In this document: piece after piece, positions 52,389-59,834 of the stretch
Layout of the letters: the number at the start of each line of letters is the position of its first letter
Numbering within the stretch: the first letter of the stretch is position 1
Source of the DNA: an uncultured Anaerolineae bacterium
GTDB lineage: Bacteria; Chloroflexota; Anaerolineae; Aggregatilineales; Phototrophicaceae
DNA length: 64,000 bases
Direction: 5' to 3'
NCBI GenBank assembly: GCA_934216615.1
Contig: CAKQCB010000002.1
Span: 1 to 64,000, forward strand
The notes under the pieces: generated by a model
What the model saw: only the letters and a program-made list of their open reading frames with translations
The model's database searches: none
Told to the model about the DNA's origin: nothing
Made by a program: the position numbers and the translations under genes

Positions 52389-53539
52389 CAGATTGGGGGG
52401 ATGTACTGGTCATCGGTGCTGGGCCGACAGGGTTATGTTGTGCCTACTACCTTGAACAAGCAGGAATTCGATACACCGTTGTAGACCGTTCAGATAAGAT
52501 CGGTTCTACATGGGCAAATTTATACCCTTCGCTCCACTTGAATACGGCGAATTTTGTCTCGAACCTGCCTGGCCAGCGCATCCCCCTGAAATATGGTGTT
52601 TACCCCAGCGGGCGCAACTTTTATCAATATCTGCAAGACTATGCGAAACAACATCAGTTTCATATTCGGCTGAATGTGACGGTCAAACGGGTATCGCCAT
52701 TAGGCACCCATTGGCGCGTCGAAACCAGCGAAGGCACCCACGTTTTTAAAAATGTGATGATCGCCACAGGTCGGTTTGGCAATCCTTACATCCCCACCTT
52801 TGAAGGTCAGTCGCGCTTTCAAGGCAAGATCATCCATTCCAACCAATATCGAGAAGCCGACACCTTCAAGAATCAGAAAATCCTCATCATCGGTAACGGC
52901 CCGACAGGGGTCGATATCGCGCTTGAGCTGACCCAGACCGCCATCCTGCCCGTGTATTTGGCGGTGCGCAGTGATCTTGTCATCGCCCGTTCGTACCCGT
53001 GGGGACTACCGAATAGTGCGTGGCAGTATATTGCGCAAACGTTCTTGCCTCAAAAGTGGCGTAAGGCGTTTTTAGATCGGGTTGTGTATCACAGTTACCG
53101 AGATGCGCATGAGATCGGCGTTCGGCTCGCGCCTAACCGTGTTGACCGCATCGGGTCTTCCACACCTATTCGCGGGCGTGGCTTGATCGATGCCATCAAA
53201 AAACAGGTGATTTATCCTGTCGCGGGGGTACGACGTTTCCATGAGAACACCGTCGAACTGCAAGACGGTTCCCATCTTCCAGCCGATACGGTCATCCTTG
53301 CCACAGGTTACCGTCCCGTCTTAAGCTATCTTGATATTCCTTATGAAACCGATATTGACGGCTGGCCGTTACGCATCAGCAGTGAGATTGAAGGGGGTAA
53401 AACCCAAGTCAAAGATCACGCAGGGCTATATTTGGTGGGACGGTTTTATCGTGGGTTGGGGCCACTGTATAACATTCGCCATGAAGCAGAAACCGCCGTG
53501 AATGAGATTCAACAGCGGCTTCAAGAATTTTCGACTTAA
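52385..53539 (+). CDS. Flavin-containing monooxygenase-like oxidoreductase
   Basis: A 384-residue NAD(P)H/FAD oxidoreductase of the class B monooxygenase type. It has the FAD motif VLVIGAGPTGLCCAYYLEQ at the N terminus, the NADPH motif ILIIGNGPTGVDIALEL in the middle and an FMO-type FQGKIIHSNQYR segment, close to the fingerprint FxGxxxHxxxY/F. Relatives oxygenate sulfur, nitrogen or carbonyl groups of small molecules. It is translationally coupled to the TIR-like membrane protein. Confidence 0.88.
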   Translation: MTDWGDVLVIGAGPTGLCCAYYLEQAGIRYTVVDRSDKIGSTWANLYPSLHLNTANFVSNLPGQRIPLKYGVYPSGRNFYQYLQDYAKQHQFHIRLNVTVKRVSPLGTHWRVETSEGTHVFKNVMIATGRFGNPYIPTFEGQSRFQGKIIHSNQYREADTFKNQKILIIGNGPTGVDIALELTQTAILPVYLAVRSDLVIARSYPWGLPNSAWQYIAQTFLPQKWRKAFLDRVVYHSYRDAHEIGVRLAPNRVDRIGSSTPIRGRGLIDAIKKQVIYPVAGVRRFHENTVELQDGSHLPADTVILATGYRPVLSYLDIPYETDIDGWPLRISSEIEGGKTQVKDHAGLYLVGRFYRGLGPLYNIRHEAETAVNEIQQRLQEFST

Positions 53540-53554
53540 GCGTTTTAAAAAGTG

Positions 53555-53809
53555 TTACGCTTCGGGTGGGGGAACAGGCAGAGCGTCAACAGCGGTATCT
53601 TTCCACTTCGCCCCTTCTTCGACCAACATTACAGGGATGCCGTTGCGGATGGGATATTTGTAACCGGAATCCTTTGAAACCAGCCAATAGCCTTTCACAA
53701 GTTCAAGCTGACCTGGGTCACTGCCTAAGCTCTTATCTTGTACCGCCACAGGGCAGCGCAAGATTTTTAATAATTCAGGATTCACACTAGGAACGCTTGA
53801 ATCTGTCAT
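53555..53809 (-). CDS. Trm112-family protein
   Basis: An 84-residue protein. After a short N-terminal extension comes the Trm112/UPF0434 core: PELLKILRCPVAVQDKSL...LELVKGYWLVSKDSGYKYPIRNGIPVMLVEEGAKW. Bacterial members are small zinc-ribbon-like proteins, many without a complete set of cysteines; this one keeps a single Cys (RCP). In eukaryotes and archaea Trm112 activates methyltransferases. Here an O-methyltransferase gene starts 140 bp away on the other strand, though that may be coincidence. The ATG at 53809 is chosen because homology starts just after it. Confidence 0.85.
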   Translation of the reverse strand: MTDSSVPSVNPELLKILRCPVAVQDKSLGSDPGQLELVKGYWLVSKDSGYKYPIRNGIPVMLVEEGAKWKDTAVDALPVPPPEA

Positions 53810-53949
53810 TTCACCATACCTATACTTATTCGAAATATGTGAGTAAGTATAACTTCCGTCAAAATCACCGTCAAACCTGAAAAATTTCGTTTCAGAGCAT
53901 CCCATTCTATAATCGACGAAAATATACACCCACACGGTGAGGAAAAATC

Positions 53950-54618
53950 ATGTCTGAAGTTATTTGGAACGCCGTTGATGAATACATCACAGGCAAGCTC
54001 ATCCCGAACGATGCTGATCTCACAACGGCTCAAACACGTGCAGATCAAGCAGGACTGCCTGAAATCCAAGTCGCGCCGAATCAAGGTCAATTGTTAGCCA
54101 TCATGGCACACTCGACGCAAGCACAATCCATTTTGGAGATTGGCACCCTCGGCGGGTACAGCACGATCTGGTTGGCAAAAACACTGCCTCCAAGTGGAAA
54201 ATTGATCACGCTGGAATACGATCCTAAACATGCGCGGGTGGCACAAGAAAACATTGACCGTGCAGGTTTAGCCGACAAAGTTGAGATTCGCGTTGGGCGT
54301 GCGGTGGACAGCTTGCCCCAAATCGCCAGTGAGGGGTTAACGCCTTTCGACTTTATTTTCATCGACGCAGATAAAGACAACTCGGACGTGTATTTCGACT
54401 GGGCGTTAAAACTTTCGCGTGTCGGCACGTTGATCATCACCGACAATGTGGTGAGAAATGGTGAAATTACGAACCCAAATACCGAAGATGGTCGCGTGCG
54501 GGGCATCCAGCGTTTGTTTGACCGTATGGCAAATGAACCGCGCATCCTCTCGACAGCAGTTCAAACGGTAGGCAGTAAAGGCTATGATGGCTTGGCAGTC
54601 GCGTTGGTCATCGCCTAA
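53950..54618 (+). CDS. SAM-dependent O-methyltransferase (class I, family 3)
   Basis: A 222-residue methyltransferase similar to catechol/caffeoyl-CoA O-methyltransferases. The SAM motif is ILEIGTLGGYSTIWLAKTLPPSGKLITLEYDP. The metal-binding Asp cluster is in FDFIFIDADKDNSDVYFDWALKL and LIITDNVVRNGEI. AGGA lies 6-9 nt before the ATG. The acceptor is unknown. Its stop overlaps the convergent PfkB gene by 4 nt (CTAA). Confidence 0.92.
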   Translation: MSEVIWNAVDEYITGKLIPNDADLTTAQTRADQAGLPEIQVAPNQGQLLAIMAHSTQAQSILEIGTLGGYSTIWLAKTLPPSGKLITLEYDPKHARVAQENIDRAGLADKVEIRVGRAVDSLPQIASEGLTPFDFIFIDADKDNSDVYFDWALKLSRVGTLIITDNVVRNGEITNPNTEDGRVRGIQRLFDRMANEPRILSTAVQTVGSKGYDGLAVALVIA

Positions 54619-55646
54619 TACGCTTGGATGACCTGCATCAATTCGTCTAATGAGGGGGTGTAATTGCCCACGCGCTGAACAACTAACCCACTGGCGAAGT
54701 TAGCGAGTTGCGCCGCTTCTAATATCGGGATACCCGCACACAAAGCCAGCGTCAAAACCGCGATGGTGGTATCCCCCGCACCGACGACATCGTACACTTC
54801 AACCGTCTTAAGCGCACGGCTTTGAATCACAGCCGTGTTGTCACCGTCGCGATAGCCGATGGTCATACCGTCACTTCCGCGTGTGATGACCATCGCACGG
54901 CGCAGAGCCAACGCTTGACACAGGTCTTGGGCGGCGGATGCAAATTCTTCATCGGTGTGTAAAGACCGCCCCAACGCTTGACGCGCTTCGTCAGCATTAC
55001 ACTTGACCAGATCAAATCCCTGATATTTTTCAAGCTCACCCTGCGCGTCGGCGGTGAGCAAAACAGCGGTTCCATTCAGCGCTTGTTTGACATCCTGAAC
55101 TAATTGAGGCGTGATCATGCCGGAACGGTAGTCGCTGAACAACACAGCGCACGCCGTTTGAACGTGATTCTGGATCGCTTGAACGGTCTGATCTAAAACC
55201 GTCTGTGAAATCATCTCGCGCGATAACGTATCCACGCGGGCGACCTGCTGAGGGAAGCGCAACCCCATGTGCGCCATGATGCGCGTCTTAACAGCCGTCG
55301 GGCGCGTCGGGTCCACAATCAACCCGCTGATATCGATTTGTTTCGCGGTCAGGGTTTCGCGCAAAATGTCCGCATGGGCATCTTGGCCGATCACACCGAC
55401 TTGTACCGCTTTCGCCCCTAGCGCGGTGATATTTGCGGCGGGGTTGCCTGCCCCCCCTGCAATGAATTGGCGCGACGTCAATTCCAAAACGGGGATAGGT
55501 GCTTCACGGCTCATGCGCGTGGCTTGACCGATCACGTATTCATCAAGGTTGACGTCGCCCACCACCAAAACCGCCCCCACACGAGGAATTTTCTGCACAG
55601 AGGCGAGTAATTGAGCGCGGGTTTCCGGCTTTAGAACATAGGTCAT
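54615..55646 (-). CDS. PfkB-family sugar kinase (RfaE/HldE N-domain-like)
   Basis: A 343-residue ribokinase-type kinase. Early sequence VLVVGDVNLDEYVIGQATRMSREAPIPVLELTSRQFIAGGAGNPAANITALGA closely follows the heptose-7-phosphate kinase (RfaE1/HldE domain 1) pattern. The PfkB signature with the catalytic Asp is in VVGAGDTTIAVLTLALCAG. There is no C-terminal adenylyltransferase domain, so the matching HldE2 activity would have to be elsewhere. GAGGGG lies just before the ATG at 55646. It overlaps the end of the GT9-GT26 gene by 4 nt and is the last gene of the glycan operon. Confidence 0.88.
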   Translation of the reverse strand: MTYVLKPETRAQLLASVQKIPRVGAVLVVGDVNLDEYVIGQATRMSREAPIPVLELTSRQFIAGGAGNPAANITALGAKAVQVGVIGQDAHADILRETLTAKQIDISGLIVDPTRPTAVKTRIMAHMGLRFPQQVARVDTLSREMISQTVLDQTVQAIQNHVQTACAVLFSDYRSGMITPQLVQDVKQALNGTAVLLTADAQGELEKYQGFDLVKCNADEARQALGRSLHTDEEFASAAQDLCQALALRRAMVITRGSDGMTIGYRDGDNTAVIQSRALKTVEVYDVVGAGDTTIAVLTLALCAGIPILEAAQLANFASGLVVQRVGNYTPSLDELMQVIQAY

Positions 55647-57484
55647 GGGTTTTCCCCTCGTGTTAAGACCGCCCACATAAAACGGGGCAAACGGAGCATC
55701 CGTTTAAACCGCCACGGCTGACGTACCAAGCGATATACCCATTCGATGCCCATGCGACGCATCCACAGCGGGGCGCGTGGGACGATGCCCGCGATGAAGT
55801 CGAAGGAACCGCCGACGCCTATCGCCGCCGCAACTTTTAAACGCGGGGAATTGCGAGCAATCCAGCGGTCTTGTTCCGGCGCACCATAAGCGACAAATAA
55901 AATATCGGCTTGGCTGGCATTGATGCGCTCGACAATCGCATCTTCTTCTTCGGGCGCTGGACTACCCGCGTACACGCCGACAATCTGTAATTGGGAATGT
56001 TGTTCCAGCAAACGATCCGCTGCTTGCTGTGCCACACCCGCCCCCGCGCCTAAGAAGAATAAGCGCCAGCCCTTTTGTGAAGCATGTTCAGCGATATACG
56101 GAACGCCATCCGAGCCTGTCACCCGTTCAGGCAGCGGTGTGCCCAAATGACGCGCCGCCCATAATAAGCCTACACCATCGGGGATCGTCAAGTCGGCCCG
56201 TTTCAAAATCTGATTAAAAATCGGGTCTTTCTGTGCGATCATTAAAAATTCAGGGTTGACGGTACAAATGTGATGCAAAATCCGCGTGGATTGGGTGCTG
56301 ATCCATTCGTCAAGTGACGTGATCAAATCTTGATACGTGATAGCGCTCACGGGAAAACCCAAAATCTTGATCGTCTTCGAGGCTTGGTTCACGCGCTGTG
56401 GCGTTTGAAGTAGATGTGCGGGTTCGTCACGAAGCAGTTTTAAGGACGCCTCGACCACCTGTTCAGGCGTCACCATACGCATACAGGTACGCGCCGCGCA
56501 CCCCTCTCTTGCCCCTACCGTATGCTCGACATAACTACACGGCGCGCACTTGGGTGAACTGGTTACCACTTGCGAGGCCATAAATGGCATGTACGGTCGC
56601 CATGCGTCAGGGTTGGAGGGGCCAAAAATCGCCACGACTTTGGTGCCTACGGCGGAAGCAACGTGCATCACGCCGCTATCCGCACCGATGTAAACATCCG
56701 CTGTTTGGATGACCGCCGCAAGCTGGCTTAACGTCGTCTGCTCCGACAGGTCGATCACCTGTTGCGGTGCGGATAACGCATTTTTGACCGATGCCGTATC
56801 ATCATTTTTGCCACCGACCAGCACCACTTCGACATCATGTTCCTGCTGAAGTTGGTCGGCCGTCCGCGCAAAATTTTGAGGACTCCAGCGCCGTGCCAAA
56901 CTGTACCCCCCGCTTCCAGCATGGATCACCACGCGCGGGCGGGTCTTGGCGGGAAGATGCGTTTGCGCCCATGTCCTATCCTCAGCCCTGATGGCAATTT
57001 GGGTCGAGCGGGGTTGACTAGACGCACCGACTGAGGCCACGACATCCAGCCAATATTCCGCTTGGTGTTTGATGCCAAACCCTTCATCGGGCAGACGTTC
57101 GTTTAAAAACCACCCGTTGCCGTTATCAATGCCGACCTGTTTCCCACCCACACAAGTGGCAATCAAGGCAAATTTAAATGTGCCTGCTTTCAGGGTGAAG
57201 TGGTGAAAATACAAGACCTTTTGAAAACGATCTGCACGTAACTTTAGGAGTCGCCATACATTGGCGGGGTTGAGCAGGGCTTTGGTTCCGCTCATCGCTT
57301 GTCGGTCTAACGTGTAGATGCGGTCTACTAGCCCTGTCCCTTCCACCACAGACGCAGTATGAGACGAGGTGAGCAAGGCGATATAAGCGTTGGGCTTCGC
57401 TTCGCGTAACGCTGTGAGCGCAGGCGTCGAGACGATCAAATCGCCAATATCCGCCAGTTGAACGACAAGAATCCGTTCGGTCAT
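55643..57484 (-). CDS. GT9-GT26 bifunctional glycosyltransferase fusion
   Basis: A 613-residue protein with two glycosyltransferase domains. Residues 1-345 are GT9 (ADP-heptose:LPS heptosyltransferase-like): ILVVQLADIGDLIVSTPALTAL, VVIHAGSGGYSLARRWSPQNFARTA, YIGADSGVMHVASAVGTKVVAIFGPSNPDAWRP. Residues of about 365-600 are GT26 (WecG/TagA/CpsF): ILGFPVSAITYQDLI, TVNPEFLMIA, ADLTIPDGVGLLWAARHLG, RLFFLGAGAGVAQQAAD, YGAPEQDRWIA, AAIGVGGSFDFIAG. Both sets of motifs are intact. The ATG at 57484 follows GAGGG. Fusing a heptosyl-type to a ManNAc-type transferase suggests consecutive steps in one surface glycan. Confidence 0.92.
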   Translation of the reverse strand: MTERILVVQLADIGDLIVSTPALTALREAKPNAYIALLTSSHTASVVEGTGLVDRIYTLDRQAMSGTKALLNPANVWRLLKLRADRFQKVLYFHHFTLKAGTFKFALIATCVGGKQVGIDNGNGWFLNERLPDEGFGIKHQAEYWLDVVASVGASSQPRSTQIAIRAEDRTWAQTHLPAKTRPRVVIHAGSGGYSLARRWSPQNFARTADQLQQEHDVEVVLVGGKNDDTASVKNALSAPQQVIDLSEQTTLSQLAAVIQTADVYIGADSGVMHVASAVGTKVVAIFGPSNPDAWRPYMPFMASQVVTSSPKCAPCSYVEHTVGAREGCAARTCMRMVTPEQVVEASLKLLRDEPAHLLQTPQRVNQASKTIKILGFPVSAITYQDLITSLDEWISTQSTRILHHICTVNPEFLMIAQKDPIFNQILKRADLTIPDGVGLLWAARHLGTPLPERVTGSDGVPYIAEHASQKGWRLFFLGAGAGVAQQAADRLLEQHSQLQIVGVYAGSPAPEEEDAIVERINASQADILFVAYGAPEQDRWIARNSPRLKVAAAIGVGGSFDFIAGIVPRAPLWMRRMGIEWVYRLVRQPWRFKRMLRLPRFMWAVLTRGENP

Positions 57485-57496
57485 CAAGTCGTCCCT

Positions 57497-58576
57497 CTAC
57501 CGATCCACAGTTTCTAAAGCGTTGAGTAAATCCGTCGCGGCCTGTTCCCAAGTGAACTTCGCGACTTGTTGCACGCCCCCCTGAACCAACACTTGGCGAA
57601 GCGAAGCATCTTGGTCGAGCTGAAGCATCCCTTGCGTGATCTGCTCCACATTCAGCGGGTCTACTAAAACGGCGGCATCGCCCACCAGTTCAGGCAAACT
57701 CGAAGTTTGACTGCATAACACGGGGGCGTTTAATGCCATCGCTTCGAGGACGGGAAAGCCAAACCCTTCATACAGCGAGGGGAACACAAAGGCCAGCGCG
57801 TTTTGATACAGCGCCCCTTTTTCTTCATCGCTGATATACCCTGTTTGGATGATGCCTTCGCCTGTTTGCATCCATGCAGGGTTATACAACCAGCCCGCTT
57901 TGCCCGCCAAGACCAGCCCTGCGGGATCATGCGTTTGCTGGCGGTAGCGCAAATACGCATCGACCAAACGCTCAATATTTTTGCGGGGTTGAAGTGTGCC
58001 TACAAATAAAAAGTACCGTTCAGGTAAGTGAAAACGGGCTTTGACCGCTTCAAAATCACCGACAGGCGGGGCATCTACCCCCGGGTACACCACATGGATT
58101 TTTGATGCGTCCGTACCATAAAAGCGGGATAAATCAGCGCGGGTTGCTTGGCTGTCAGCAATCACGACAGAAGCGCGTCGCGCGCTGTAACGGGTCGTTA
58201 GGTCTAAATAAAAACGAGTTTTGACGGGGTGAGCCGACGGAAAATATTTATATCCGAGATCGTGTACAGTCACCGCACCTTGACCACGAAACATAAACGG
58301 TAGGGTATGCGCAGGCACCCAAAGCAGATCAGGCGGTTGGAGCGTGACTGCACTCGCAAGGCGCAGATGTGTCCACGCCCGTTTTAAGGGAATGACACGA
58401 AAATCCACTTGGTCATGTTGAGGGAACAGGTCAGGGGTTGGAGGGTCGCGAAAATACAGCGTGAAGTGATGCTGACGGGGTTGGTTCAAGACCGCGCGGA
58501 TTAATTGCAGTGCGTAATGTTCCGTCCCTGTCGCCTGCTGAACCGTGGTACGACTGGCATCAATCGCAATGTGCAT
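57497..58576 (-). CDS. GT4-family glycosyltransferase
   Basis: A 359-residue GT-B glycosyltransferase. The N-terminal acceptor half (MHIAIDASRTTVQQATGTEHYALQLIRAVL) and the donor-binding half are complete. The latter has YFLFVGTLQPRKNIERLVDAYLRYR, ALAFVFPSLYEGFGFPVLEAMALNAPVLCSQTSSLPELVGDAAVLVDP with the E-x7-E type motif. It most resembles mannosyl/rhamnosyltransferases of polysaccharide clusters. It lies between the upstream membrane protein (6 bp) and the GT9-GT26 gene (12 bp) in one operon. Confidence 0.93.
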   Translation of the reverse strand: MHIAIDASRTTVQQATGTEHYALQLIRAVLNQPRQHHFTLYFRDPPTPDLFPQHDQVDFRVIPLKRAWTHLRLASAVTLQPPDLLWVPAHTLPFMFRGQGAVTVHDLGYKYFPSAHPVKTRFYLDLTTRYSARRASVVIADSQATRADLSRFYGTDASKIHVVYPGVDAPPVGDFEAVKARFHLPERYFLFVGTLQPRKNIERLVDAYLRYRQQTHDPAGLVLAGKAGWLYNPAWMQTGEGIIQTGYISDEEKGALYQNALAFVFPSLYEGFGFPVLEAMALNAPVLCSQTSSLPELVGDAAVLVDPLNVEQITQGMLQLDQDASLRQVLVQGGVQQVAKFTWEQAATDLLNALETVDR

Positions 58577-58582
58577 GAAAAT

Positions 58583-59500
58583 TTAACGCGCGGCGCGTAA
58601 CCGCGTCACCAGCGGAAGTGCCCATAACACCAGCACCACCCCCGCCAAGATCGGCGTGGCGTTGACCACCGTTTGCACGAGCGTAGCAGGCACAAACGCG
58701 GTTGTGATGAGCAAGCCCGCCACCCCAAGCACAATCAAGAGTAAGCCCACAATCACAAATTGACGATTGATGTGACGGCTCAAGACAGAGGCGAGGATGA
58801 TCGACAAGCCCACGCCACCAAAAAGTAACGGGAAGCTCTGATTAATCGGCAGGCCGTTGGGAAGTAGCGCAAACACCGTCACACCCACCACCGAAAGCAC
58901 CACCAAGCTGAAAAAGAGGTAGCCAAACCCAAAACGGCGTGAGCCTAACCACTGCGCCAGCAAGGTCAAAACGCCACCGCCGAGCACGCCTAAGACAATC
59001 CATACAGGATCAATCGGCGTGTGGGTGGTCGTCAAATAGGTGAGGAATGCCCCTGCCCCAATCAACAACACCCCCGGGATGAACGAGCCTAAGCTTCCGC
59101 GCTTTAGTTGGGTCATGGGCGGTAACGCCATATTCACGCTGACGGGGTACGTCCGCAGTTCGGGCTGGTATGGTAACGGGTCAGCGATGCGGGGTAAATC
59201 GTCGTCGCTCACCGACGCTACGGCCGCCAACGCCTCATCAATATTTAATTCCCACGTGCTCTCTTGGGGGATGTAATACTCTGTTTCAGGCGGGATGTCT
59301 CCTGCATCTGCTTCATCATACCCATCCGCGCTAGAGGTGGGCGCGTCGTCATAAACGTCGGCCTCTGCTTCGGCAACGTCGGTTTCAAACGGTTCATCTG
59401 CTAAAGAATCCTCAAGCGCTTCGGACGTTTCATCGTCCTCATAGCCATCGTCTTCTTCAGGGAAATCAAATTCGTTGGGGTAGTTTTTCTCGTCAGTCAT
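58583..59500 (-). CDS. Six-helix membrane protein with acidic cytosolic N terminus
   Basis: A 305-residue protein. Residues 1-105 are Asp/Glu-rich and probably disordered (DFPEEDDGYEDDETSEALEDS). About six transmembrane helices follow in the C-terminal 180 residues (for example GSFIPGVLLIGAGAFLTYL, PVWIVLGVLGGGVLTLLAQWL, YLFFSLVVLSVVGVTVFALL). There are no recognisable catalytic motifs. As the first gene of the glycan operon it may be a scaffold or transport component, but this is only inferred from location. Confidence 0.7.
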   Translation of the reverse strand: MTDEKNYPNEFDFPEEDDGYEDDETSEALEDSLADEPFETDVAEAEADVYDDAPTSSADGYDEADAGDIPPETEYYIPQESTWELNIDEALAAVASVSDDDLPRIADPLPYQPELRTYPVSVNMALPPMTQLKRGSLGSFIPGVLLIGAGAFLTYLTTTHTPIDPVWIVLGVLGGGVLTLLAQWLGSRRFGFGYLFFSLVVLSVVGVTVFALLPNGLPINQSFPLLFGGVGLSIILASVLSRHINRQFVIVGLLLIVLGVAGLLITTAFVPATLVQTVVNATPILAGVVLVLWALPLVTRLRAAR

Positions 59501-59556
59501 ACCCTCTATTGTGGCTATTTTCTAAAAAATCCGCAAGGTCGTAGTCGATACAACCC

Positions 59557-59584
59557 TTGTCAGGAGGCGTTAGAATGCTATAAT
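59557..59584 (+). promoter_or_regulatory. Sigma-70-type promoter of tRNA-Cys
   Basis: TTGTCA (59557-59562) and a perfect TATAAT (59579-59584) are separated by 16 bp. The start point would be near 59591, a few bases before the tRNA. Confidence 0.75.
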
Positions 59585-59597
59585 GCCTACTCGTTAG

Positions 59598-59668
59598 GGC
59601 GACGTGGCCAAGTGGTAAGGCAAGGCTCTGCAAAAGCCTGATCACCAGTTCGAATCTGGTCGTCGCCT
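59598..59668 (+). tRNA. trnC: tRNA-Cys (anticodon GCA)
   Basis: A complete cloverleaf: GGCGACG (59598-59604) pairs with CGTCGCC (59661-59667), the D arm is GCC...GGC, the anticodon arm AGGCT-CTGCAAA-AGCCT gives GCA, and the T arm is ACCAG-TTCGAAT-CTGGT. The discriminator is T, as expected for Cys. CCA is not encoded. Confidence 0.97.
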
Positions 59669-59834
59669 CTTTTCCCCTCTCAAACACCCTTTAACCCCCA
59701 ACTTGTTTTTTTCAACTCTTTTTGCTTTGGCGTCCCATTGGAAAAATCTCTCATCATCTGTCTACTTGCCGAGAAATATTTCTCTCATTATGCTGATGTG
59801 TGACATCAATACATTGGAGCCTTGCAAAAAAATA

